56,292 bases of DNA from Kocuria sp. p3-SID1428 (lineage in GTDB: Bacteria; Actinomycetota; Actinomycetes; Actinomycetales; Micrococcaceae), in assembly GCF_025149945.1 (NCBI RefSeq), contig NZ_JALXVH010000013.1:1-56292 (forward strand), in the 5' to 3' direction. A program made the position numbers and the translations under genes. Shown piece after piece: positions 33,897 through 42,015 of the stretch; position 1 is the first letter of the stretch, and each line of letters begins with the position of its first letter. Under the pieces are notes generated by a model that was not told the DNA's origin, searched no databases, and worked only from the letters and a program-made list of their open reading frames with translations.

Positions 33897-33957
33897 GTCG
33901 AGGGGACGCACCCGACGCCCTCCAGCGGCAGGAGCGCGTCGGACGGGTCCCCTCGAC
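33897..33957. repeat. Long imperfect inverted repeat between the LLM and DoxX-like genes
   Basis: Two 27-bp arms match at 23 positions around a 7-nt loop (33924-33930). The outer 11 bp are perfect (GTCGAGGGGAC 33897-33907 and GTCCCCTCGAC 33947-33957). It starts 65 nt after the LLM stop and ends 45 nt before the next start. It could be a terminator without U-tract or a dispersed palindromic element. Confidence 0.65.
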
Positions 33958-34002
33958 GACGGATGCGGCGGCGCTGTCCGAGCCGTGAGTCAGGATGGAT
34001 CC

Positions 34003-34410
34003 ATGACGAGATCCGATCAGCCGAAGGCCACCCCCGCGCAGCGCCGGCGCCGCGCCGACGCCCTGGCCCGCCGCCAGGCGCGCATGTATGCCGTCACGGG
34101 CATGCTGCATCTGGCAGTTCCCGGGGTCTACGAGCGGATCATCCCCGAGGCTCTGCCCGGCACACCGCGGCAGTGGGCGGTGTGGTCGGGCGTCGCCGAG
34201 CTCGGCGTCGCCGGGCTGCTGGCCATGCCGCGCACACGACGGCTCGGCGGGGCCGCTTCCGCCGCCCTGCTCGTGGGCGTCTGGCCGGGCAACCTCAAGA
34301 TGGCGCTCGACTGGCGGGACAAGCCCTGGCCGGCGCAGGCCGTCGCGATCGGGCGGCTCCCGCTGCAGATCCCGCTGATCCGCTCGGCGGTGGCCATCGC
34401 CCGCGACTGA
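34003..34410 (+). CDS. DoxX-like small membrane protein
   Basis: 135 aa with four predicted helices. RMYAVTGMLHLAVPGVYERI, WAVWSGVAELGVAGLLAMPR and AALLVGVWPGNLKMALDW match DoxX-like proteins. These are quinone- or redox-associated membrane proteins of largely unknown role. The ATG at 34003 is preferred; CAGGAT ends 6 nt before it, and no good Shine-Dalgarno is seen. It is convergent with the BCCT transporter gene, 47 nt apart. Confidence 0.75.
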   Translation: MTRSDQPKATPAQRRRRADALARRQARMYAVTGMLHLAVPGVYERIIPEALPGTPRQWAVWSGVAELGVAGLLAMPRTRRLGGAASAALLVGVWPGNLKMALDWRDKPWPAQAVAIGRLPLQIPLIRSAVAIARD

Positions 34411-34457
34411 AGCGGCGCGGCGCGTCCAGCAGGCATCCTCGTGCGGGAGACGCAGGC

Positions 34458-36392
34458 TCAGCGCGTCCAGGGAGCCGGGTCGCGACCAGGCTCGTCGTGC
34501 TCGGCCTCGGACCGCGTCTCGGAGCCGGACTCGGCGGAGGCCTCCACGGAGGACATCTCGCCGGTGGCCTCGTCGGCCCAGCGGTCCTTCTCGTAGTCGT
34601 AGTCGGCCGGCTCGCCGTTCTCATCCGTGCGCCGGTACCACTCGGTGTACTCGGGGGAGGCCGAGTCGAAGTCGCGCCCGGCCGAGGAGCCCTCGGTCTC
34701 GTGCTTGACGGCCAGCGCGAAGTCGTCGCCGTGCTCGGACATGCCGGCGCGCATGGCGTCGTCGATCGCCACGCGCGCGTACTGGACGCGCAGCATCATG
34801 GGATCGGTCGACAGCAGCCGGAAGAACGCGGGCATGATGCACACCAGGATCACGGCGAACGGGAGCGCCGCCACCGTCACGAGATCCTGCAGACCCTGCA
34901 GCGCATCGGCTCCGCCCACGAGCAGCATTACGGAGGACACCCCGGCCAGGGCCAGCGCCCAGAAGGCCACGACGGGCTTGGTGGGCACCGGATTGCCGCG
35001 CTGGGACATCGAGGCCATGACCACGGAGGCCGAGTCGGCCGAGGTGATGAAGAAGATCGCGAGCAGGATCATCACAGCAGCCGAGCTGATCTGCGTCATC
35101 GGCAGGGCGTCGAGCATCTGGAAGAGCATGTTCTCCGGGGAGCCCGCTCCGGCGATGTCCGTCCCCGACCGCTGCAGCCAGATCGCGGTGCCTCCGAAGA
35201 TCGAGAAGGCCAGCACGCAGATGGCCGTGGGCGCCAGCAGGACCACGGTCACGTACTGCCGCAGGGTGCGCCCGCGCGAGATCTGGGCGACGAACGCGCC
35301 CACGAACGGCGCCCACGAGACCCACCAGGCCCAGTAGAACAGGGTCCAGTAGCGCATGAACTCCTCGGCGTCCTCGCCCTTGGAGGCGGACATCGCGAGC
35401 ATGTCGAACATCTCGCCGAAGTACGTGGCCACCACGGAGGGTATGAAGTTCAGCAGGAAGACCGTGGGTCCGACCACGAACAGGAAGAACGCCACGGCGG
35501 CGGCCAGGACCATGTTGACGTTCGACAGCACTCGGATGCCCTTGGCGATCCCGGAGACTGCCGAGATGAGGAAGCACGCGGTGAGCACGGCGATGATCCC
35601 GATCAGGGCGGCGTTGGACACCGGGCCGATGCCCGCCACGACCTCCATGCCGCGGCCGATCTGCAGGGTGCCCAGGCCCAGGGAAGCTGCCGTCGCGAAG
35701 AGGATGCCGATCACGGCGAACGCGTCGATCAGCCGTCCCCAGACGCTGCCCGGCGCGCTCTGGCCGAAGATCGCCGAGATCAGCAGCGGACGCCCGCGGC
35801 GGTAGGCGGCATAGCCCATGGCCGCGCCGACCATGGCGTAGATCGCCCAGGCCTGCAGCCCCCAGTGGAAGATCGTCTGCGCCATGGCCGAGTGCATGGC
35901 CTGCAGCGACTCGGGTTCCGCGCGCCCCGGAGGCGGCGTCATGTAGTACGTCACCGGCTCGTAGGCGCCGAAGAAGATCAGGCCCACGCCCATGCCGGCC
36001 GCGAAGAGCATCGCGATCCAGGAGCGCATGGAGTAGGCGGGGGCCTCCCCGTCCTTGCCGAGCGGGATGCGCCCGAAGCGCGAGAAGCCGATGAACAGCA
36101 GGAACAGCAGGACGACGGCCGCCAGCGCGGTGAAGATCCAGCCGCCGTAGGTCACGGTGAAGCTCAGGGCGCTTGTGGAGGCCGTGGTCAGGGAATCCGT
36201 GGACAGCGCGCCCCACAGGATGAACGCCACGATGAGCCCCCCGGCCACGCCGAAGGTGATCTTGTCGGTGCGGTAGCGCACCCGCTGCTCGTCGACGGCC
36301 ACACCGGGGACGAGCCCCGGGTGGGTGCCGTGGGGGTACTCGGCATCGCCGGAATCGGGAGCCTGTTCGGAAGCCGGACGGGAGGAGGGCAT
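34458..36392 (-). CDS. BCCT family betaine/carnitine/choline transporter
   Basis: 644 aa with 12 helices. FAAGMGVGLIFFGAYEPVTY, MRYWTLFYWAWWVSWAPFVG then AFVAQISRGRTLRQYV are the BCCT signature, including the Trp-rich substrate box. The C-terminal ~110 residues are soluble and highly acidic (DYDYEKDRWADEATGEMSS and beyond), a feature linked to osmosensing in Corynebacterium BetP-type carriers. It probably imports glycine betaine or a related osmolyte. The ATG at 36392 is chosen; a GTG at 36449 would add 19 residues, but a -10-like TATACG near 36453-36458 would place the transcription start too close to it. Confidence 0.9.
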   Translation of the reverse strand: MPSSRPASEQAPDSGDAEYPHGTHPGLVPGVAVDEQRVRYRTDKITFGVAGGLIVAFILWGALSTDSLTTASTSALSFTVTYGGWIFTALAAVVLLFLLFIGFSRFGRIPLGKDGEAPAYSMRSWIAMLFAAGMGVGLIFFGAYEPVTYYMTPPPGRAEPESLQAMHSAMAQTIFHWGLQAWAIYAMVGAAMGYAAYRRGRPLLISAIFGQSAPGSVWGRLIDAFAVIGILFATAASLGLGTLQIGRGMEVVAGIGPVSNAALIGIIAVLTACFLISAVSGIAKGIRVLSNVNMVLAAAVAFFLFVVGPTVFLLNFIPSVVATYFGEMFDMLAMSASKGEDAEEFMRYWTLFYWAWWVSWAPFVGAFVAQISRGRTLRQYVTVVLLAPTAICVLAFSIFGGTAIWLQRSGTDIAGAGSPENMLFQMLDALPMTQISSAAVMILLAIFFITSADSASVVMASMSQRGNPVPTKPVVAFWALALAGVSSVMLLVGGADALQGLQDLVTVAALPFAVILVCIMPAFFRLLSTDPMMLRVQYARVAIDDAMRAGMSEHGDDFALAVKHETEGSSAGRDFDSASPEYTEWYRRTDENGEPADYDYEKDRWADEATGEMSSVEASAESGSETRSEAEHDEPGRDPAPWTR

Positions 36393-36587
36393 AGGAGAGC
36401 TCGGGTTTCGGTGGAAGGAGTGGCCCGAGGGGGCCGGTGAGCGCTCCACCGTATACCGACGACGGAGCGTCCCCGGTGTGATTCCGCTCGCGAGCAGCCT
36501 CCGGTGGGACCCTCATCGGAAGGTACGAGCCGTGATTCATGCTCCGGGACGGCGACCCGACGGGTGCCCGCTCCTACGCTGAGACGC

Positions 36588-37937
36588 ATGTCAGACGTGC
36601 CGTCCCCGATCACCTCCCCGTGGGCCTCTCCAGCGCACGAGCAGCCCCGTCGCCTCCGTGGATCGCGCAGGCTGCAGCGCCCGTGGTTCACCTCGATCCT
36701 CACGCTGCTGGCCTTCGTGCTCGGGCCGTTGGCCTGGGGACTGATCCTGCTCGTGGTGCTGACCCAGGGTGATCCGCTCGATGTCTTCGACGTGTACGGC
36801 CCCGGGCGGCCGGTGGTCCTGCTGTCGATCCTGGACGTGGTCCTGGGGCTGGTCGCCGTGGGCCTGCTTCCTGCGGCACTGCGCCACGGCGTGGCCGACA
36901 CGCAGGCGTTCGCCGACTCCACGGCCGATCCCTCCGAGCTGGTGGACCGGCCCGAACCCCGTTCCGCGCTGATCGCTGCCCTGGTCATCGGGGGGCTCGT
37001 GTCCATCTCGGCCTCGGCCTGGGCGGCTTCGCTGGTCAGCATGATCTCGATCGCCTCACGCGGGCGCCGATCGTGGGCGGTGCTGATCTATGCAGTCACC
37101 GTGGTCTCGAGCATCGTCGGGTACTTCGTCCTGGACTCGGCCGAGACCTGGATCGACGCGCTGCTGGTGTGCGGGATCTCGGCCGTGATGCTGCTGGTGC
37201 CCGTGCTGATCGGCATGTACCGCTGGTCCCGCCGCCGTCGCATCCGCGCGCTGGAGGCGGAGGCCCTGACGGCCCGCCGCGAGGCGGCCGCCCTGGTGCG
37301 CGAGGAGCACGCCCGTTCCGAGCAGTCCCGGGCCCAGGAGCGCACGCGGATCGCCCGCGAGATGCACGACACCCTCTCCCACCGCCTGGCGCTGATCAGC
37401 ACGTACGCAGGCGCGCTGGACTACCGCGAGGACCTGGACCGCGAGACGGTCCGCTCGACCGCCCGGCTGGTGCAGCAGACCGCGGCCACCGCCTCCGCGG
37501 AGCTGCGCACCGTGCTCGACATCCTGCGCGACGATCCCGGGGACACCCGCCCCGAGCCGGGTCTGCGCTCCGTGTCGGAGCTGCTCGAGCAGTTCCGCGC
37601 GGCAGGTGCCCGCATCGAGGTGATCGGCCAGGAGGATTTCGACGCGCACGACCTCCCCGACACCGCCGCGCGCACGCTCTACCGGATCCTGCAGGAGGCG
37701 CTGACCAACGCGGTGAAGCACGCGCCCGGGGCTCCGTTGACCGTGCGGTGGTGGCGGCTTCCTCAGGCGGTGTCGCTGGTCGTCAGCAATCCGCTGGTGG
37801 CTCACGCGCATCCGGAGCCCAGCGGCTTCGGCCTGGTGGGCCTCGACGAGCGCGCTCGCGGCCTGGGTGGCACCATCAGCACTGAGCGCACCGAGACCCT
37901 GTTCCGATTGGAGGCGTGCATCCCATGCCGCAGCTAG
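36588..37937 (+). CDS. NarL-type sensor histidine kinase
   Basis: 449 aa. Two pairs of membrane helices (LTLLAFVLGPLAWGLILLVV, LLSILDVVLGLVAVGLLP, AALVIGGLVSISASAWAASL and a pair near 165-210) precede a coiled segment. The HisKA_3 box is RIAREMHDTLSHRLALISTY with phosphorylated His260. The ATPase domain has LYRILQEALTNAVKHAPG (N box) and GFGLVGLDERARGLGG (G box). Its 3' end overlaps the response-regulator gene by 13 nt. TACGCT ends 7 nt before the ATG, so the mRNA may be leaderless. The stimulus is unknown. Confidence 0.9.
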   Translation: MSDVPSPITSPWASPAHEQPRRLRGSRRLQRPWFTSILTLLAFVLGPLAWGLILLVVLTQGDPLDVFDVYGPGRPVVLLSILDVVLGLVAVGLLPAALRHGVADTQAFADSTADPSELVDRPEPRSALIAALVIGGLVSISASAWAASLVSMISIASRGRRSWAVLIYAVTVVSSIVGYFVLDSAETWIDALLVCGISAVMLLVPVLIGMYRWSRRRRIRALEAEALTARREAAALVREEHARSEQSRAQERTRIAREMHDTLSHRLALISTYAGALDYREDLDRETVRSTARLVQQTAATASAELRTVLDILRDDPGDTRPEPGLRSVSELLEQFRAAGARIEVIGQEDFDAHDLPDTAARTLYRILQEALTNAVKHAPGAPLTVRWWRLPQAVSLVVSNPLVAHAHPEPSGFGLVGLDERARGLGGTISTERTETLFRLEACIPCRS

Positions 37938-38665
37938 ACCGCGATCCCGTCCGCATCCTGCTGGTCGACGACGAGTCCCTCATGCGGGCCGGTCTGAAGC
38001 TGCTGCTGGACGGCGCTGAGAACCTCCAGGTCGTGGGCGAGGCCGGCGACGGCGGGGAGGCCGCCGAGCTGGCTGCTGAGCTGGCCCCGGACGTGGTCCT
38101 CATGGACATCCGCATGCCCCGCGTCGACGGGATCGACGGCTGCCGGCTCGTGCGCGCACTGCCGCAGCCGCCGGAGGTTCTGATGCTCACGGCCTTCGAC
38201 ACCGACTCGTTCATCCTGGACGCCCTCGAGGCCGGAGCACTTGGCTTCATGCTCAAGGACACCCCGCCGCGCCAGCTCGTGGAAGCCGTCCAGGCGACGG
38301 CCGCCGGCCGCTCCACGGTCTCTTCGCAGGTGCTCTCGCGGCTGATCGCCGTGGCCACGGCGCAGGGCAGGCAGCTCGGCGCCCCTGAGGCGAGGCCGGG
38401 CTCCGTGTCCGTCTCGGACGGGGAGCAGTCCTCGTCGCAGGGCGCTGCATCCCGTCCCGAGGTCGGGTCCGGACCGGGGCTGGACGTCCTGAGCGCCCGG
38501 GAGCGCGAGATCGCCGAGGCCGTGGCCCGGGGGCTGACGAACTCGGAGATCGCCGAGGAGATGTTCCTGTCGATCACCACGGTCAAGACGCACGTGGCCA
38601 GCATCTTCGCCAAGCTCGAGGTCACCAATCGCGTGCAGGTGGCCATTCGCGTGCTGGGCGCCTGA
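37925..38665 (+). CDS. NarL/LuxR-type response regulator
   Basis: 246 aa. Receiver domain RILLVDDESLMRAGLKLLLD with phosphoacceptor Asp61 (VVLMDIRMP) and conserved Lys in GFMLKDTPP. The C-terminal LuxR helix-turn-helix is LSAREREIAEAVARGLTNSE then IAEEMFLSITTVKTHVAS. A Ser/Gly/Glu-rich linker of about 40 residues separates the domains, longer than usual. The ATG at 37925 is preferred because GGAGG lies 10 nt upstream; the GTG at 37916 is only 1 nt from it. It is the partner of the kinase encoded immediately upstream. Confidence 0.91.
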   Translation: MPQLDRDPVRILLVDDESLMRAGLKLLLDGAENLQVVGEAGDGGEAAELAAELAPDVVLMDIRMPRVDGIDGCRLVRALPQPPEVLMLTAFDTDSFILDALEAGALGFMLKDTPPRQLVEAVQATAAGRSTVSSQVLSRLIAVATAQGRQLGAPEARPGSVSVSDGEQSSSQGAASRPEVGSGPGLDVLSAREREIAEAVARGLTNSEIAEEMFLSITTVKTHVASIFAKLEVTNRVQVAIRVLGA

Positions 38666-38679
38666 GGCGACCGGGGGTC

Positions 38680-38988
38680 TCAGGCGGCGGAGACGCCGAG
38701 CTGCTCGGCGAGCTCCGAGAGCCGCCGCGCCATGTTGACGTCCTTCTGCGTGATGGCCTCGACGTCGTGGCTGATCAGCGAGAGCTGCACGGAGGGGTAG
38801 GTCAGCAGGACGTCGGGGTGATGTCCGGCCTCCTCCGCGATCTCCGCCAGCGCGGTGACGAACTTGAGGCCGCTGAGGAAGTCGCCGGTGTCGAACGACG
38901 CGCGCAGCACGCCGTCCTCCACGCTCCAGTCGGCGAGCTGAGCCTCGGCGATCTCCTGGTCGGTGAGCTGTCCGGTGCTGTGATCCAT
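38680..38988 (-). CDS. 4a-hydroxytetrahydrobiopterin dehydratase (PCD/DCoH)
   Basis: 102 aa, typical length. The PCD active-site pattern is present: EEAGHHPDVLLTYPSVQLSL, with the His-His-Pro, then ISHDVEAITQKDVNMARRL. It recycles the 4a-carbinolamine formed by aromatic amino acid hydroxylases; in actinobacteria that lack such hydroxylases it is thought to act in molybdopterin-related or pterin repair. TACGCT (38995-39000) ends 6 nt before the ATG and no Shine-Dalgarno is present, so it is probably leaderless. It is convergent with the response regulator, 14 nt apart. Confidence 0.92.
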   Translation of the reverse strand: MDHSTGQLTDQEIAEAQLADWSVEDGVLRASFDTGDFLSGLKFVTALAEIAEEAGHHPDVLLTYPSVQLSLISHDVEAITQKDVNMARRLSELAEQLGVSAA

Positions 38989-39137
38989 GCGCCCAGCGTA
39001 GGACGGCGAGGAGCATTCGGACAGGGGCTGATGATCCGCGGCGAAGAGAGGCCCAGGACCCCTCCGGAAGGATGAGCGCCCGAAGTCGTCCTGGGGGCCG
39101 ATGACCGGAGATGGTCGTCCTCAGTAGCTTCTGGAGC

Positions 39138-40199
39138 ATGACGAGAGAGCAGCAGAACCAGGACGGGACTCAGGCCCCGCAGGACGTCGTGCAGCCTGCG
39201 CCGGGGCGGCCTCAGCCGGAGATCTGGCGCCTGCAGCACCCGCAGCTCGGGCCGTTCAGCGTGGCGGTGGGCAATCGGGCTCAGCTCACCGAGGTCGATC
39301 CGCAGTTCCGCAGCGACGACATGGAGGGCCCTCGGAAGGGCTGCGTGTTCTTCCGCGGGACCCGCGTGCTCGCACGGGCCTCGCAGCTCGGATCGCATCG
39401 CGTGGCCGTGCACCCGGAGGTCGACGACGCCCGCACCGGATCCTCCGACGAGCAGCCCGACCAGGCGCCGGCCCCGGAGGCCGAGTCCCTGCTGCACTCG
39501 TTCGCCGACCCCCGCATCGTGGTCAAGGCGGTCGGCGGCGGGACCCGGGTCGCCCACATCCGCTTCAAGGACGGCAGCCAGGTGGCCGGGTTCGCACCGC
39601 CGGAAGGATCGTGGGCCGCTCGTCGCCAGGCGGCCATGGACGCCTCGCCCTGGAAGCGCGCGGTCTACCCGCTCATGGAGGGGCTGGGGCGAGCGGGGGC
39701 GGCGATCGCGGGCATCGTGCTGCTGCCGCTGATCCTTCGTCTGCTCGATCCGGTGTGGAGCTTCCTGGGCCGGCTGCTGCCCGACCTCGGCATCCCGTGG
39801 CCGCAGATCAGCCTGCCCCGCATCCCCTGGCCGGAGATCGACCTCCCGTCGATCCGCTGGCCCAGCCTCGAGCTGCCCGAGTGGGTCGGCTTCCTGCTGG
39901 AGTACTCCAAGGTGTGGGTGCCGCTGCTGATCGGCATCGCGGTGGCCGTGGGAGCGCTGCGCACAGCTCGGTGGACTCGGCGCACGCGCCGCGACTGGCA
40001 GGCTCAGCCGTCGTCACCTGCGACGGCCGCAGACCACCGGACGCCGTCCTCCGGCGACGAGGCGACGACGGAGGCCGACCGCCCCTCTGCGCTGCCGGGC
40101 GCCGACGCCGCGTCAGCGCCGACCGAGGATCAGGAGCCGTCGAGGGCCGAGCGCAGCGCTCGCAGCTCCAGGCACCAGCCGCCTGCCTGGTCGTCGTAG
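39138..40199 (+). CDS. Hypothetical membrane protein with three Trp-Pro 10-residue repeats
   Basis: 353 aa, family not recognised. Residues 1-170 form a soluble domain (WRLQHPQLGPFSVAVGNRAQ, DPRIVVKAVGGGTRVAHIRF). Then come a membrane helix (AAIAGIVLLPLILRLLD), three tandem 10-residue units IPWPQISLPR, IPWPEIDLPS and IRWPSLELPE (39792-39881), and a second helix (VWVPLLIGIAVAVGAL). A low-complexity tail ends the protein. The amphipathic Pro/Trp units would lie at the membrane surface between the two helices. TAGCTT ends 7 nt before the ATG (leaderless candidate). The last 70 bp overlap the convergent VOC-SRPBCC gene. Confidence 0.7.
   Translation: MTREQQNQDGTQAPQDVVQPAPGRPQPEIWRLQHPQLGPFSVAVGNRAQLTEVDPQFRSDDMEGPRKGCVFFRGTRVLARASQLGSHRVAVHPEVDDARTGSSDEQPDQAPAPEAESLLHSFADPRIVVKAVGGGTRVAHIRFKDGSQVAGFAPPEGSWAARRQAAMDASPWKRAVYPLMEGLGRAGAAIAGIVLLPLILRLLDPVWSFLGRLLPDLGIPWPQISLPRIPWPEIDLPSIRWPSLELPEWVGFLLEYSKVWVPLLIGIAVAVGALRTARWTRRTRRDWQAQPSSPATAADHRTPSSGDEATTEADRPSALPGADAASAPTEDQEPSRAERSARSSRHQPPAWSS
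39792..39881 (+). repeat. Three tandem 30-bp coding repeats
   Basis: Three consecutive 30-bp units encode IPWPQISLPR, IPWPEIDLPS and IRWPSLELPE, with consensus I-x-W-P-x-I/L-x-L-P-x. They lie between the two membrane helices of the hypothetical protein. Confidence 0.8.
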
Positions 40200-41080
40200 G
40201 TCGGCCGCAGCGCGGCTTCGGAGGCCCCGCCGTCGCGGAAGCCGGATTCCAGCATCCGGACCATGCACGAACCGTCGTCCAGGGGGTCGACCCAGAACTG
40301 CGTGAGGGTGCGGGGATCGTCGGAGCCCTCGAAGCCCTCCCAGCGGTAGGCGATGAACTCGCCGTCGAGCCTGTCCTCGACCGTGAGCGCGAAGGTGCCG
40401 TGCACGGGGTCGGTCACCGTGTGGCGGTCGCCGTCCGAGGTGATCTCGTGATCGCGGATCCGGCCGTCGTTGACCCACCACCCCGGGCGTGAGATCAGCT
40501 CCCAGAGCTTGTCCGCCGGAGCCCCGATGCGCACGGCGCCCTCGAGGTGGTTCGGCACCCGTCCCTGCTCGGGTGCCGGTGCGGGCATCCGGTCCTCGTC
40601 CTCGGTGCGCAGCGCGATGCGGCGCAGAGTCTCCACGTCCAGTCGGTGCATGGCCAGCATGGCCTGCGTAGAGCGCCGCGCGGCGACGGGGTCGGAGTCG
40701 GCCTGCAGGCGCATCATCTCCCGCGGGACGATCTGCCAGCTCATGCCGTAGCGGTCCTTGCACCACCCGCACATGGACTCGCTGCCCTCGCGGGTCAGCT
40801 CCTCCCAGTACCGGTCGACCTCGGCCTGGTCATCGCACATCAGCGAGATGGAGACGGTCTCGTCGAGCTCGAAGTGCGGGCCGCCGTTGACGGCGCCGTA
40901 GCGCTGGCCGCCCAGTTCGAAGACCACGTAGAGGACGGAGCCGTCGCCTGCGCTGTACGGGTTGCCGCCGTGGTCGTGGAACACCTCCAGGATCCGCGAG
41001 CCGGGGACCAGTGAGGTCCAGTACTCGGCGGCCTCGAGGGCCTGGGTGTCGAACCAGAGATCGGTCTGCACGGCGGGCAT
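40130..41080 (-). CDS. VOC (PhnB-like) - SRPBCC (AHSA1) fusion protein
   Basis: 316 aa. Residues 1-165 form a PhnB-like VOC domain (QTDLWFDTQALEAAEYWTSL, RYGAVNGGPHFELDETVSIS, SMCGWCKDRYGMSWQIVPRE). Residues 180-316 form an AHSA1-type SRPBCC domain (HLEGAVRIGAPADKLWELIS, FIAYRWEGFEGSDDPRTLTQ). The fusion suggests a ligand-binding or small-molecule-modifying protein. The ATG has GAGGA at 4 nt. It follows a short ORF and a DinB gene on the same strand, forming a likely operon. Confidence 0.88.
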   Translation of the reverse strand: MPAVQTDLWFDTQALEAAEYWTSLVPGSRILEVFHDHGGNPYSAGDGSVLYVVFELGGQRYGAVNGGPHFELDETVSISLMCDDQAEVDRYWEELTREGSESMCGWCKDRYGMSWQIVPREMMRLQADSDPVAARRSTQAMLAMHRLDVETLRRIALRTEDEDRMPAPAPEQGRVPNHLEGAVRIGAPADKLWELISRPGWWVNDGRIRDHEITSDGDRHTVTDPVHGTFALTVEDRLDGEFIAYRWEGFEGSDDPRTLTQFWVDPLDDGSCMVRMLESGFRDGGASEAALRPTYDDQAGGWCLELRALRSALDGS

Positions 41081-41149
41081 GGGGTCCTCGTTCCACGACG
41101 ACGGGCGCGCACCGGCGGTGCCGGTGACGGCGCGGGCGCCGGGGCGTCC

Positions 41150-41278
41150 TCAGCTCAGGGTGCCCGGGACGGCGCGGAAGCCGCCCATGGGCGGCTGCTC
41201 GGGCACGGAGGCGCCCGCGCGTTCGAGCGTACCGGCGTCCAGCAGCGCGCGCACGAGCTCGCGCAGGGGCGCGGTCAC
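41150..41278 (-). CDS. Small ORF coupled to the DinB gene
   Basis: 42 aa, starting MTAPLRELVRALLDAGTLER and ending FRAVPGTLS, not recognised. Its GTG start overlaps the DinB stop by 4 nt (GTGA), the same coupling used by pxpA-pxpBC and bioM-bioN. It ends 70 nt before the VOC-SRPBCC start. A basic-hydrophobic amphipathic N-terminal helix is predicted. Support is positional only. Confidence 0.45.
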   Translation of the reverse strand: MTAPLRELVRALLDAGTLERAGASVPEQPPMGGFRAVPGTLS

Positions 41279-41889
41279 TGCGACGCTCCTGCGTCCTGAT
41301 CGTGGGCCTGCTCGGCGGCCTCCGCAGCGGCCTCCTGGACGCCCTCGCGAGGCGCCTGGATACCGACGTCGTGCAGGTGGTGGCGCACCTCGTGCAGGAG
41401 GTAGTCGATCAGCCCGGCCACGGTGAAGGGGCGGCCGTCGGCCCGGGAGCCCGTGCGGGTGAGCTGCTGATCGTCCAGGCCGTCCAGCAGGGCTGCCGTC
41501 TCATCGGCGGCCCGCGCGTACTCGGCCGCGACGACGGCCGGGTCCTGGGCTGCATAGTCGGAGTCCACGGCAGTCTGCTCCCCGTCCCAGGAGCCGAACT
41601 GCGGATCGTCCTGCTCGAGCAGCAGCGAGATCCGCTCGTGGAACAGCCCCACCACATCGCGGGTGTGCGCGGCGTACTCCAGCGGCGACCAGACCTCCGG
41701 CGACGGGCGCTCGCGGACGTCGCCGCGCTCGATCGTCTCCTGCCACGAGGCGGCGGAGGCGCGCAGGGTCTCGGCGGCGGAGAGATCGCGCCGTCCCGGG
41801 GCGAAGCCGCACTCGGCGCAGGGGCCCTCGGTCACGAAGGCCCAGTCGACGGTGTCGGGAGGGGTCGGGGTGGTGCTGTGAGTGCTCAT
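41275..41889 (-). CDS. DinB family protein
   Basis: 204 aa four-helix DinB/YfiT-type protein. The metal ligands are likely the His residues in VWSPLEYAAHTRDVVGLFHE and LIDYLLHEVRHHLHDV. An N-terminal CAECGFAPGRR motif with two Cys precedes the bundle, a variant often seen in actinobacterial members. DinB-like enzymes include mycothiol- and bacillithiol-dependent transferases, so a thiol-transferase role is possible. TACGGT (41896-41901) ends 6 nt before the ATG with no Shine-Dalgarno, so the mRNA is probably leaderless. A poly-Ala/Glu tail follows the core. Confidence 0.85.
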   Translation of the reverse strand: MSTHSTTPTPPDTVDWAFVTEGPCAECGFAPGRRDLSAAETLRASAASWQETIERGDVRERPSPEVWSPLEYAAHTRDVVGLFHERISLLLEQDDPQFGSWDGEQTAVDSDYAAQDPAVVAAEYARAADETAALLDGLDDQQLTRTGSRADGRPFTVAGLIDYLLHEVRHHLHDVGIQAPREGVQEAAAEAAEQAHDQDAGASQ

Positions 41890-41958
41890 GTCCTGACCGT
41901 AGGCAGGCTGGAACCGTGATGACCAGGAGATGCCGTGGGTTCGGCGCACCAGCAGAAG

Positions 41959-41992
41959 GACGGGCCTCCCACTCGTGAGAGGGAGGCCCGTC
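41959..41992 (-). terminator. Strong hairpin terminator after the LysM gene
   Basis: A perfect 12-bp stem (GACGGGCCTCCC / GGGAGGCCCGTC) with a 10-nt loop, 23 nt beyond the LysM stop. It separates that transcript from the DinB operon. Confidence 0.85.
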
Positions 41993-42015
41993 GAACGAGT
42001 CGGCTCAGCTGGTGA

